From Mayfieldus profundus (GTDB lineage: Bacteria; Actinomycetota; Thermoleophilia; Solirubrobacterales; 70-9), in NCBI GenBank assembly GCA_038040325.1, contig JBBPIM010000008.1:13999-77998 (forward strand): DNA of 64,000 nucleotides. Reading direction: 5' to 3'. Of the stretch, positions 24,045 to 32,374 are shown in pieces. The position numbers and the translations under genes are program-made. Position 1 is the first letter of the stretch. Each line of letters opens with the position of its first letter. The notes under the pieces are model-generated. The model saw only the letters and a program-made list of their open reading frames with translations. It had not been told where the DNA came from and ran no database searches.

Positions 24045-25981
24045 TCGACCCCGCTCTGCTCACGCACCCGCGCCGCGAACTCGGCCACCTCCATCGCGCC
24101 CAGCTCCCCCTCCGCGTGCGAGCGCACCGCCACCATGCCCTCGGACTCCTCGCGGTCGCCGGCGACCAGCATGTAGGGCGCCCGCGCCAGCTCGGCGTCG
24201 CGGATCTTGCGCCCGACCGACTCCGAGCGCTCGTCGATGCGCACCCGAACGCCGGCCTCGCGCAGCTGCTGCGCGACCCGGCCCGCATACTCGACGTGAC
24301 GGTCGGCGACCGGCAGCACCAGCGCCTGCAGCGGAGCCAGCCAGACCGGGAAGCGGCCGGCATGGTGCTCGATCAGGATCCCGATGAACCGCTCCATCGA
24401 GCCCAGCAGCGCGCGATGGATCATCACCGGCCGATGCTCGGCGTTGTCCTCCCCGCGGTAGCTGAGCTCAAACCGCTCGGGCATCTGGAAGTCGAGCTGG
24501 CAGGTCCCGCACTGCCAGGAGCGGCCGAGGGCGTCGGTGATGTGAAAGTCGATCTTCGGCCCGTAGAAGGTCCCCTCCCCCGGGCTCACCTCATACTCGC
24601 GGCCCTGGCGCTCGAGCGCCTCGCGCAGCGAGGCCTCGGCGCGTTCCCACTGCCCGTCGGTGCCCAGCGACTTCTCCGGCCGCGTCGACAGCTCCACTCG
24701 CACGTCGTCGAAGCCGAAGCGCGCGTAGAGCTCGTCGATCGCCTCGCAGATCGAGTCCACCTCGTCGGTGACCTGCTCGAGCGCGCAGTAGACGTGGGCG
24801 TCGTCCTGGGTGAAGGCGCGCGCACGCAGCAGCCCGTGCAGGACACCCTCGCGCTCGTAGCGATAGACGTCGCCGAACTCGGCCAGGCGCAGCGGCAGCT
24901 CGCGGTACGAGCGGCGCTGCGAGGCATAGACCAGACAGGCGCCGGGACAGTTCATCGGCTTCAGCGCAAAGCGCCGCTGGTCGGACTCGCGCTGCGACGG
25001 CTCGGCGAAGAACATGTTCTCGCGGTAGTTGTCCCAATGCCCGGAACGGTGCCAGAGCTCCTCGTCGAGCACGCGGGGGGTGGAGATCTCCACGTAGCCG
25101 CGCTTGAGCAACTGCTTGCGCACCTCGGCGTCGATCGTTCGCCGCAGTTGGGTGCCGTCGGGCAGCCAGAAGGGCATTCCGGGGGCCTCCTCGCGCAGCA
25201 TGAACAGGCCCAGCTGGGGGCCGAGGCGGCGATGGTCGCGCTCGCGGGCCTGCTCGAGCCGCTCCAGGTGCTGCTCGAGGTCCTTGCGCGAGTGAAAGGC
25301 GGTCCCGTAGATCCGGGTCAGCATCTGGCGGGTTTCGTCCCCGCGCCAGTAGGCGCCCGCAAGCGAGGTCAGCTTGACCGCGCCGATGCGGCCGGTCGAC
25401 GGCGCGTGCGGGCCGCGGCAGAGGTCCTCGAAGGGCCCGTTGCGATAGAGCGAGACGGTTTCCACTCCCTCGTCGCGGACCAGGTCCTCGATCAATTCGA
25501 CCTTGTAGTCCTGGCCCTCGGCGCGGAACTTCTCGATCGCCTCCGAGGTGGGGATGTCGCGGCGCTCGAACGGCTCGTCGGCCTCGATGTGCTCGGCCAT
25601 CGCCTGCTCGATGCGCTCGAGGTCCGCGTCGGTGACCTTGACGTCCTCGGGGAACTCGAAGTCGTAGTAGAAGCCGGTCTCGATCGGGGGACCGATCGTC
25701 ACCTTGGTCTCGGGCCAAAGCTCCATCACCGCCTCCGCCATCACGTGGGCCGCGTCGTGGCGGATCAGCTCCAGGGCGTCGGGGTCGCGGTCGGTGACGA
25801 TCTCGATCCTCTCGCCGTTGCGAAGCGGCGCCGCCAGGTCGCGGACGGCACCGCCGGCCCGCACCGCCAGGGCCGCCTTTGCGAGCCCCGGGCCGATCGC
25901 CGCCGCCGCATCGGCGCCGGTCGCCGTCTCGGGCAGCTCCAGCGTCGAGTCGTCGGGGAGGGTGACCGTGATTCCCGCCAT
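24041..25981 (-). CDS. thrS: Threonyl-tRNA synthetase
   Basis: This 646-residue ThrRS has an N-terminal TGS domain (ITVTLPDDSTLELP), the editing domain with HDAAHVMAEAV and DLCRGPHAPSTG, and the class II core with ALKPMNCPGACLVY (zinc Cys), YRYEREGVLHGLLRARAFTQ (motif 2) and PVMIHRALLGSMERF (motif 3). The C-terminal anticodon domain starts at APLQALVLPVADRH. ATG 25981 is chosen because it places the TGS domain at the N-terminus; ATG 25993 is four codons upstream. It lies 25 bp after the upstream membrane-protein gene. Confidence 0.96.
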   Translation of the reverse strand: MAGITVTLPDDSTLELPETATGADAAAAIGPGLAKAALAVRAGGAVRDLAAPLRNGERIEIVTDRDPDALELIRHDAAHVMAEAVMELWPETKVTIGPPIETGFYYDFEFPEDVKVTDADLERIEQAMAEHIEADEPFERRDIPTSEAIEKFRAEGQDYKVELIEDLVRDEGVETVSLYRNGPFEDLCRGPHAPSTGRIGAVKLTSLAGAYWRGDETRQMLTRIYGTAFHSRKDLEQHLERLEQARERDHRRLGPQLGLFMLREEAPGMPFWLPDGTQLRRTIDAEVRKQLLKRGYVEISTPRVLDEELWHRSGHWDNYRENMFFAEPSQRESDQRRFALKPMNCPGACLVYASQRRSYRELPLRLAEFGDVYRYEREGVLHGLLRARAFTQDDAHVYCALEQVTDEVDSICEAIDELYARFGFDDVRVELSTRPEKSLGTDGQWERAEASLREALERQGREYEVSPGEGTFYGPKIDFHITDALGRSWQCGTCQLDFQMPERFELSYRGEDNAEHRPVMIHRALLGSMERFIGILIEHHAGRFPVWLAPLQALVLPVADRHVEYAGRVAQQLREAGVRVRIDERSESVGRKIRDAELARAPYMLVAGDREESEGMVAVRSHAEGELGAMEVAEFAARVREQSGVD

Positions 25982-26006
25982 CAGGCGACGCATGCTACGA
26001 AGCGGT

Positions 26007-27851
26007 TCAGCCGCCCTGCTTCTCCCCCTGCCGTGCCACTCGCACGGCGATCAGCGGGCAGGCGCTGGGACCGCGCAGCGGGCCCGGCCGGCGCCAGAGC
26101 AGGTAAGAGCCGGCACGGCGCTGCAGCTGCAGGTCGGAGAACGGCGGCTGCGGGCCCGAGCCGGCCCAGGTGATCACGAACCGCACCCCCTGCGGCGGCG
26201 AGGAATTCGGACGCGACGGCGGAGCTGGGGTCACCGCCGGCTCGATACAGACCCTTCCCCCGCGGAGCTCCCAGGCGATGTAGGGCGTGCCGTGCTCGTC
26301 GGCGAGGAAATCCGACGGAGCAAGCACCAGCGTCGAGCTGCCGGCAAGCTCCGGCCGCAGCCCGGTCAGCGCCGGCGAGTAGCCGGCGGGCCCCACCGGA
26401 GCATTCCCCAGGGCGAGCAGGCTGCAGCCGGCCGCCCCGGCGGCGAACGCCGCTGCCAGCGCCGGCTTGACCACCGCGGCCAGCGATCCGGGACGCAGGC
26501 CTGCGGGCTCGAACGAGAGCATCGGCCGCACGATCACCAGCGCCGCCAGCGGTGCGGCCATCTCGACCGCCTTGGCGGCGGTGTAGGGGGTACCCCCCGC
26601 GCGCGCCGCAACATAGACGCCGCCGGCCGCGGCCAGCGCTGCCGGGATCGCCGCCTCCCCGCGGCGCAGCCACCAGGCCACGCCGTAGGCGAGAAGCGCC
26701 AGCGCCAGCGCAACCCCGGCGTAGAAGCCGACGGCGGGCACGGCTCCGTCGCCCGGGCTGAGCCGGAAGTCCCCGGACGGCCAGATCCCCAGCGCCTCGG
26801 CCGGCGAGATCTGTCCGAACAGGTTTCCGAGCCCGGGGCCCCCGGGATCGAACGTCTCGAATTCACGGAAGTCGAGCATCCGGCCCAGCTCGGGCGCGGT
26901 GAGCACCGCGAACACCACCAGGGCCGGCCAGCCGAGCCGCCATCCCATGCGCACGAGCGCCGCGGCGCCGCCCGGAGTGCCGCGCACCCGCAGCATCTCC
27001 AGGGCGGCCCAGATCGCAACCGCCCCCAGCAGCCAGACCAGGCCCGGAAAGCTGTAGGCAAAGACGCTCCCCGCAGCCAGGACCGCAAGTGGAACCGCTC
27101 CCAAAGCGCCCGGGTTGCCACCGTCCACCGCGGCGCGGCGGCGCGACAGCTCCCACAGCCCGATCGCAAAGCCCAGCACGAACAGCGCCTGCATCGTCTC
27201 CTTGAAGGCCCCCTGGGCGAGATAGGAAGCGACCAGGTAGGGCAGCCCGACCAGCAGCGCCCCGAGGGTCCGGCGCCCGCCGGGCAGCTCGGCCAGCGCC
27301 CCCAGCGCGGTGAGCGAGGCGAGCACGGCGACGGCGAGGGTCAGGCCCCCGAAGCCCTGGACCGGCCCGACGCCCAGCCCCTTGCCGAGCGCGACAACAA
27401 TCGCGTGTGGCCCGAGCGGATAGCCCTGGCTGAGCAGCTGCCCGCCTTCGCCGTGCGCGAGCCGGTCCGCGGCCAGCAGGTGCTGCGACATGTCGGGGTT
27501 GAAGCTGGTGCCGAGGATCCCGAAGCGGCCCTCGACGATGAACGGGAGCGAGGCGGCGGCCAGCGCCAGCAGCGCCACCGGGGCGCCGACCCGCACCGCC
27601 TCGCCGAGGCCCTCGACCCGGCCTCGGAGAAACAGCGCACAGCCCAGCGTCACGACAAGCATGGCAATCGCCGAGGCAACCCCGTCACCGGGCAGCCGCA
27701 CCGTGGCCCAGCACAGCGCGGTCAGCAGCGCGAGGCCAACCGCCGGCGACAGCCACGACCACTCCCGCCGGCCGCAGAGGGCAAGTGCCGCTTGGCCAAA
27801 CGCCATCGACGTGGCGCAAACCGCCAATACGGATGCGTAGGTCGCCAGCAC
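26007..27851 (-). CDS. Polytopic membrane protein, GT-C-like
   Basis: This 614-residue protein has about a dozen hydrophobic segments. An early loop (NPDMSQHLLAADRLAHGEG) has acidic residues and a histidine in the position where GT-C glycosyltransferases carry their catalytic Asp. The C-terminal roughly 150 residues look extracytoplasmic. I do not recognise a named family. A lipid-linked sugar transferase is one possibility, given the surface genes nearby, but this is inference. It precedes thrS by 25 bp, so the two may be co-transcribed. Confidence 0.65.
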   Translation of the reverse strand: MLATYASVLAVCATSMAFGQAALALCGRREWSWLSPAVGLALLTALCWATVRLPGDGVASAIAMLVVTLGCALFLRGRVEGLGEAVRVGAPVALLALAAASLPFIVEGRFGILGTSFNPDMSQHLLAADRLAHGEGGQLLSQGYPLGPHAIVVALGKGLGVGPVQGFGGLTLAVAVLASLTALGALAELPGGRRTLGALLVGLPYLVASYLAQGAFKETMQALFVLGFAIGLWELSRRRAAVDGGNPGALGAVPLAVLAAGSVFAYSFPGLVWLLGAVAIWAALEMLRVRGTPGGAAALVRMGWRLGWPALVVFAVLTAPELGRMLDFREFETFDPGGPGLGNLFGQISPAEALGIWPSGDFRLSPGDGAVPAVGFYAGVALALALLAYGVAWWLRRGEAAIPAALAAAGGVYVAARAGGTPYTAAKAVEMAAPLAALVIVRPMLSFEPAGLRPGSLAAVVKPALAAAFAAGAAGCSLLALGNAPVGPAGYSPALTGLRPELAGSSTLVLAPSDFLADEHGTPYIAWELRGGRVCIEPAVTPAPPSRPNSSPPQGVRFVITWAGSGPQPPFSDLQLQRRAGSYLLWRRPGPLRGPSACPLIAVRVARQGEKQGG

Positions 27852-27905
27852 GGCGGGCGAGGATACGGGGCCAACGAGAACGACCCCGCTCGGCGGGATC
27901 GGAGA

Positions 27906-27978
27906 TGGGCGCTACTGGGCTCGAACCAGTGACCTCCAGCTTGTCGAGCTGGCGCTCTCCCAACTGAGCTAAGCGCCC
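27906..27978 (-). tRNA. tRNA-Val (GAC), with C33 in place of U33
   Basis: A 73-nt cloverleaf: acceptor GGGCGCT pairs with AGCGCCC, the D stem is GCTC/GAGC, the anticodon stem CCAGC/GCTGG encloses loop TCGACAA, and the T arm is ACTGG-TTCGAGC-CCAGT. The discriminator is A and CCA is not encoded. Position 34-36 reads GAC (valine). Position 33 is C instead of the nearly invariant U. Confidence 0.9.
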
Positions 27979-28017
27979 CAGTGGGACGTCTGAATGTAGC
28001 AGCGGAATGTCGCTTCG

Positions 28018-29019
28018 CTAGGCGACCGGCGGCTGCGGCACCGGGTCCAGCGAGATGCCCGAGCTCGACTCGAGCAGCCCCCGCGAGCGCATCGTGATCT
28101 CGAACGTCTCGCGGGTCGTGTGCTCCGGCCGCCAGCCGGTCACTGCCTTGAGCTTCTCGTTGGAGACGACCCAGGGATGGCGCAGGAAGTGCAGGTTGCC
28201 GGGCGGCGTCTCGGCACGCGGAAGCCGCAGCCGCCAGCTCCACTTGGCGATCACGTAGGCAAGCCGGAACGGCATGCGTCGCGGCTTCACGCCGACTAGC
28301 TCCGCGGCCTCCCGCCAGGTCATCGTCCCGTCGCCGGCGATGTTGAAGGCGCCACCGCCCTTGCCGTCGAGCAGGGCCACCAGCCCGGCCACCAGATCGT
28401 CCTCGTGAACGAGCTGGAAATGCTCCTCGACGCCGTCGAGCACCGGGAAGAACGGCTGGTTCTCCCAGCCGCGCACAATGTAGTTGTCGACGTTCGGCCC
28501 GAAGACGATGCAGGGCCGCACGATCGTCATCACCCTGCCCTTGTTCTCTGCGGCCCACAGCTGGCAGGCACGGTCCATATCGGCCTTGTCGCGCGCGTAG
28601 GCGAAGTCCGGGGCACCGCGCACCGGCCAGTCTTCGGCGATCGGGCGCGGGTTGTCGGGAAACGCGCCGTAGGCAGACGCGGAGGAGGTGACCAGCATCT
28701 GCTCCACCCCGGCCTCGGACGCGGCGCGCAGCACCGCGACGGTGCCGTTGACGTCTATGTCGTACATCTGCGCCTCGTCGCGGATCGGGTTGAGCAGGAA
28801 GGCGAGGTGGATCACGCAGTCGATCTGTTCGCGCTCCATCAGCTCCCTGAGCGCGGGGTAGTCGCGCACGTCGCCGCGCACGAACGACGTCTGCGGCGAG
28901 CTTCCGGCCGGGGGCCGCACATCGACGTTGACGATGCGCTCCGTCTCTTCGCGGCCCGAGAGAACCTCGGTGAGACGTCCTCCGATGTAGCCGGATCCGC
29001 CCGTGATCAGGTACCTCAT
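28018..29019 (-). CDS. NAD-dependent epimerase/dehydratase (extended SDR)
   Basis: This 333-residue extended short-chain dehydrogenase has the NAD loop ITGGSGYIGG, VIHLAFLLNP, TSSASAYGAF and the catalytic YARDK (Y-x3-K). Members act on nucleotide sugars, sterols or polyketides, so the substrate is open. It has a strong ribosome-binding site (AGGAGGAG) before ATG 29019. The gene at 40601 is another SDR of the same broad class. tRNA-Val lies just downstream. Confidence 0.8.
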   Translation of the reverse strand: MRYLITGGSGYIGGRLTEVLSGREETERIVNVDVRPPAGSSPQTSFVRGDVRDYPALRELMEREQIDCVIHLAFLLNPIRDEAQMYDIDVNGTVAVLRAASEAGVEQMLVTSSASAYGAFPDNPRPIAEDWPVRGAPDFAYARDKADMDRACQLWAAENKGRVMTIVRPCIVFGPNVDNYIVRGWENQPFFPVLDGVEEHFQLVHEDDLVAGLVALLDGKGGGAFNIAGDGTMTWREAAELVGVKPRRMPFRLAYVIAKWSWRLRLPRAETPPGNLHFLRHPWVVSNEKLKAVTGWRPEHTTRETFEITMRSRGLLESSSGISLDPVPQPPVA

Positions 29020-29181
29020 CTGCTCTCCTCCTGGTCGGCTGCGCTCCGGCGCATCCTATTCCCGGGCGCGGGATCAGGGAGAGAGCAGCGCCGGTTGTCC
29101 ACCTCGTCCAGTCCGGGCCCGGTGGCTTCCGATCCGCCGAATTGCGGCGCTGCGCTTAACCGAACGCGAAATTTCGCCGAT

Positions 29182-29340
29182 AGGGGAACTGAAACCCCTG
29201 CAACGACGAAGTGTTAGATTCCTTACAGGCGCAGGGAAGCGGTAGACAAGACTTTTCCAAGCTCAAGGACCGACGAGCCAGCGGCAGGGTCGCTGGTGGT
29301 ACGTCCTTCGGAAACAAAGGGCCCCCCAGGGGGCCCTTTT
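29182..29340 (+). ncRNA. Candidate structured RNA ending in a terminator
   Basis: The 332-bp gap 29020-29351 has no gene. On the plus strand it holds a hairpin AGGGG/CCCCT (29182-29199), then a two-part stem AAGGAC/GTCCTT and CCAGCG/CGCTGG (29265-29308), then the terminator at 29316-29340. A perfect 12-bp palindrome GCGAAATTTCGC (29166-29177) lies just upstream. No known RNA family fits. The structures could be a small RNA, or could simply surround the terminator of the convergent nfeD gene. No clear promoter was found. Confidence 0.3.
29316..29340. terminator. Bidirectional rho-independent terminator
   Basis: A perfect stem, AAAGGGCCCCC paired with GGGGGCCCTTT, has T-rich tails on both strands (TTTT on plus, TTTGTTT on minus). 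It lies 12 bp past the nfeD-like stop and would end that transcript. On the plus strand it would end the candidate RNA upstream. Confidence 0.85.
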
Positions 29341-29351
29341 CCGTTGCGGTT

Positions 29352-29696
29352 TCAGCCGTGCGCGTTGCCGCTACCGGCTTCGCGGGCCACCTCGAGGGTG
29401 AGGCCCTCGACCGCGGTCACCCGCACCCTTTCCCCGACGGCCAGGCCCTCCGCCGCCCGTGCGTTCCACAGCTCGCCGCGCATGCGCACCCGTCCCTCCG
29501 GGTCGCAGGCTTCGATCACCGCGGCGCTCTCCCCCACCAACGCCTCGGCGCCGGCGCTGACCCGGTAGCGGCGCAGGAAGCGAAGCCAGAAGGCGAGCTC
29601 GGCGAGCTCGGCGACAGCGGCGATGGCGATAACCGCCACCCCGATGGTCGGGTCGAGGACGAAGACGGCGAGCAGGATCGCGACGGCCAGCAGCAC
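29352..29696 (-). CDS. NfeD-like membrane protein
   Basis: This 114-residue protein has two N-terminal membrane helices (MLLAVAILLAVFVLDPTIG and IAIAAVAELAELAFW) and a C-terminal OB-fold domain (GRVRMRGELWNARAAEGLAVG) typical of short NfeD proteins. NfeD proteins partner stomatin-family proteins in membrane quality control; no stomatin gene lies beside this one. The start is GTG 29696, preceded by GGAG. It is followed by a strong terminator. Confidence 0.8.
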   Translation of the reverse strand: MLLAVAILLAVFVLDPTIGVAVIAIAAVAELAELAFWLRFLRRYRVSAGAEALVGESAAVIEACDPEGRVRMRGELWNARAAEGLAVGERVRVTAVEGLTLEVAREAGSGNAHG

Positions 29697-29709
29697 GGCT
29701 CCGACTCAC

Positions 29710-30220
29710 TCAGTCGGGAGAAGACACTCCCTGCGCGTTCATCACCTGAACATTGTCCACGTGGATCACGCAGGTGTGGGGCCGATCGCAGGGGTAGACC
29801 GGATCGTGGTAGATCCCGACGCGGAGATGGTCGGGGATCGGCTCCCCGGGTGCGATGCCGTCGCCGGCTACCCCGCCGTCCGTCTCTGTGCGCAGCGTGC
29901 TGCGACGATACAGCGGGCTTTGCTCGCCCCCCCCGCTGGCGTCACCGTCGCCGTCGTTGTCGACGTACACCTTCAGTGTCCCCGAGCGGAGTCGGGTCGA
30001 GGGTCCGGCCGGTGTCGGTGGTGAGGACGGTGCAGCGGTCGGTGTCCAGCGACGAGAGCTCCAGCTTGCAATTCTCGTCCGGCGGCGGAGGTTCCGGCGG
30101 GGGCGGAAAGATCGACGGGATCGGAAGCACCGAGACCGCCCTGCCGCCGAGATCAGCCTGGCGCGCATCGGGAAAGGCTAGCGGAGGGCCCTGAACGCCC
30201 CATCGGTTCATCCCCGGCAC
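29710..30220 (-). pseudogene. Frameshifted remnant of a secreted polysaccharide-lyase-like gene
   Basis: Two overlapping frames share one protein-like trail. The upstream frame (30220 to about 29985) reads VSVLPIPSIFPPPPEPPPP and ELSSLDTDRCTVLTTDTG. The trail then continues in another frame as GTLKVYVDNDGDGDASGG, HLRVGIYHDPVYPC and HVDNVQV, ending at 29710. The second part resembles the C-terminus of heparin-lyase-like beta-jellyroll enzymes. The switch lies near 29985, and most of the N-terminal domain is missing. The truncated end sits 7 bp from the duplicated tRNA-Cys half. The assignment is tentative. Confidence 0.45.
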
Positions 30221-30226
30221 AGCCAG

Positions 30227-30269
30227 AGGCGCCTACCGGAATCGAACCGGTGTAAACGGCTTTGCAGGC
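30227..30269 (-). repeat. 43-bp copy of the tRNA-Cys 3' half (att-like)
   Basis: This stretch is identical over 43 bp to 32235-32277, which is the tRNA-Cys 3' half from the anticodon stem to the discriminator base. Such duplications mark the far end of elements that integrate into tRNA 3' ends. The segment between the copies holds one gene and no integrase. Confidence 0.85.
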
Positions 30270-30463
30270 TTCGAGGTTGGAGCCCGGTGGGCTGTCTCAG
30301 GCACGGAGGCGTGCTCTGAGTTGCGCTCCGTTGCGTCCGAACTAGCGGAGTTCGGGACACGGTTGGGGACACGCTCCCTCCCCCGGACTGCCGCTCTGCA
30401 TGGAAAGCGAGAGCGACGCTGCCGCTTCGCATGGCGATCATGTTGCCAGGTGAAGTTCCGCGA

Positions 30464-32128
30464 CTAGAGCCGCTTGACCAGCTTGATGCGCTTGGACTTT
30501 TTGTTCGGGTCGCCGCCGGTCGGGGTGTAGGTGATCTTTGCCTTCACCTTCACCTTGCCGGTGCGATTAAGCGTGCGCTTCTTTTTGCCCTTGGAGCGGA
30601 CCTTGAGCTTCACCTTGCCGGCGGCGCTCACGGTCTTGGCGACAATCCTCGCCGCGCGGGAGGCGCCGGACGGCCGCTGCTTGACGAGCCCCTTGCCGGT
30701 CAGGACCAGCGTTCCGGGGCCCGGCACAATGACGGTCAGCGTCGCTGTGCCCTTGCGTTTGTTTCGCTTCACCTTGCCGAAGGAAAAGGCGTTTGAGGGG
30801 GGCAAGGTCGAGGCAGGCGAGGTCGAGGGGGGCAGTTCCGCCGGGCAACCGGCAGGGGCCCCTGCAGCCGGCTCCGTGAGCCTGTAGACGGGGCCGGTGA
30901 GCGAGGCGACGTAGATGCGGCAGTCTGCATCCTCGCCGAAGGACGTGACGAAGGGGACGGATAGCCCTTCTGATCGATCGCCGCCTGCCGCCGGAAGTCC
31001 GAGGCTCAGCGAGCGCAGCTCGCCGACGCAGAAGTCTGCATACAGGTAGCGCCCGAAGAGATCGCCGAGGGAAAGGGTGCGCACCACATAGCCGCCCGTG
31101 ACCGAGCAGTTGCCGTCCAGGTGCTGATACTCGAACACGGGCTCGGTAAAGGTCCCGACCCTGTCGGCACATACCGGCGCCGGCTCGCCCGGGCCCGGGT
31201 AGGGGTGAGCCCCCTCACGGCAGTTCCAGCCGAAGTTGTCGCCCCGGCCGAGTTCGGCCGACACCGGTTCGTAGTCGACCTCCTCCCACGTGCTTTGCCC
31301 GACATCGCCGATCGCCAGCGCCCCAGTCTCGCGGTCGAAGGAGAACCTCCACGGATTGCGCAGCCCGTAGCTCCAGATCTCGTCGCAGCCGTCCGCGCAG
31401 CCGGCCGTGCCGGCAAACGGATTGTCGCTGGGCACGGAGTACTCTCCGGGGCTCGAGCCGCTCGGGTCGATCCGCAGGATGCTCCCGAACAGGTCGGTGA
31501 CGTCCTGGGCGTTGCCGTTGGGATCGCCTTGTGGGCCGCCGTCGCCTATCGACGCGTAAAGGTAGCCGTCGGGCCCGAATTCAAGCTGTCCGCCATAGTG
31601 AAGCTGCGCGTTCAAGTCGGCGCTTGGATAGTCGACAGTCAGCACCTCGCGGCGGCTGGCCGGGTCGGCCGTGTCGCCGTTGGCGCTGAACTCGTCGAGA
31701 TGCCAGTCACCCGACTCGTCTTCACCCCCGGTATCCGGGTCGTCGACGCCGCGATAGACGACGTAGAAGAGACCGTCGGCAGCGTAGCCGGGGGAGAACG
31801 CCATCGAGAACAGGCCTCCCTCGTTGTTCCCGGTCCCGGGTTCTGGGGGGCTCAGGACAAGCGACTCGATATCGAGGAAGGTGGTGGTATTCCCTGCCTC
31901 GGTGAGCTGGATCCGCCCTGGCCGCTCGACCACGAACAGGCGATTGGCGTCGCCTGGGTCCGAGGTCACGTAGGTCGGGCTTTCGAACGTACCCACCCCC
32001 TCGAGCGACAGTGCCTCCGCGCTCGCCGGGGCGGTCAAAGCCGCGGCGGCAAAGAGGAGTGCGGTGAACGTTCGAAGGAAACGCACAGGTTCGCTAGCTG
32101 ACGCAAGCAGGCGAGCAGTCTGGCACAT
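30464..32128 (-). CDS. Secreted glucose/sorbosone dehydrogenase-like protein with Lys-rich tail
   Basis: This 554-residue protein has a signal peptide (FLRTFTALLFAAAALTAPASA) and a six-bladed-propeller GSDH domain (about residues 50-410). Visible motifs are RLFVVERPGRI, HYGGQLEFGPDGYLYASIGDG, SYGLRNPWRFSFD and AIGDVGQSTWEEVDY. Relatives oxidise sugars using PQQ. The last roughly 110 residues form a separate, very basic domain (FSFGKVKRNKRKGTATLTV, then VKVKAKITYTPTGG). The start is ATG 32128; GTG 32086 is also possible. The longer open frame upstream is only tRNA-Cys read through. It is the only gene between the two tRNA-Cys repeat copies. Confidence 0.82.
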   Translation of the reverse strand: MCQTARLLASASEPVRFLRTFTALLFAAAALTAPASAEALSLEGVGTFESPTYVTSDPGDANRLFVVERPGRIQLTEAGNTTTFLDIESLVLSPPEPGTGNNEGGLFSMAFSPGYAADGLFYVVYRGVDDPDTGGEDESGDWHLDEFSANGDTADPASRREVLTVDYPSADLNAQLHYGGQLEFGPDGYLYASIGDGGPQGDPNGNAQDVTDLFGSILRIDPSGSSPGEYSVPSDNPFAGTAGCADGCDEIWSYGLRNPWRFSFDRETGALAIGDVGQSTWEEVDYEPVSAELGRGDNFGWNCREGAHPYPGPGEPAPVCADRVGTFTEPVFEYQHLDGNCSVTGGYVVRTLSLGDLFGRYLYADFCVGELRSLSLGLPAAGGDRSEGLSVPFVTSFGEDADCRIYVASLTGPVYRLTEPAAGAPAGCPAELPPSTSPASTLPPSNAFSFGKVKRNKRKGTATLTVIVPGPGTLVLTGKGLVKQRPSGASRAARIVAKTVSAAGKVKLKVRSKGKKKRTLNRTGKVKVKAKITYTPTGGDPNKKSKRIKLVKRL

Positions 32129-32234
32129 ACCCGACAGGGGTTCCCGCGCCTGTGGACCGCGACGAAGATAGGCCCATACTGATGCCGGATTGATGCCCGG
32201 CGCGAGGGAGCCCGAATCCCGCTTGATCAAGCGA

Positions 32235-32305
32235 AGGCGCCTACCGGAATCGAACCGGTGTAAACGGCTTTGCAGGCCGCTGCGTAGCCACTCCGCCAAG
32301 GCGCC
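32235..32305 (-). tRNA. tRNA-Cys (GCA)
   Basis: A 71-nt cloverleaf: acceptor GGCGCCT pairs with AGGCGCC, anticodon loop CTGCAAA, T arm CCGG-TTCGATT-CCGG, discriminator U, as expected for tRNA-Cys. CCA is not encoded. Its 3' 43 bp are duplicated at 30227-30269. Confidence 0.95.
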
Positions 32306-32374
32306 GCTGCGAGCAAGCGTAGCGGCCGCAAACCGCGTAGCGGTCGCGAAAATGGATGCGAAGTGCCTGCCGGC

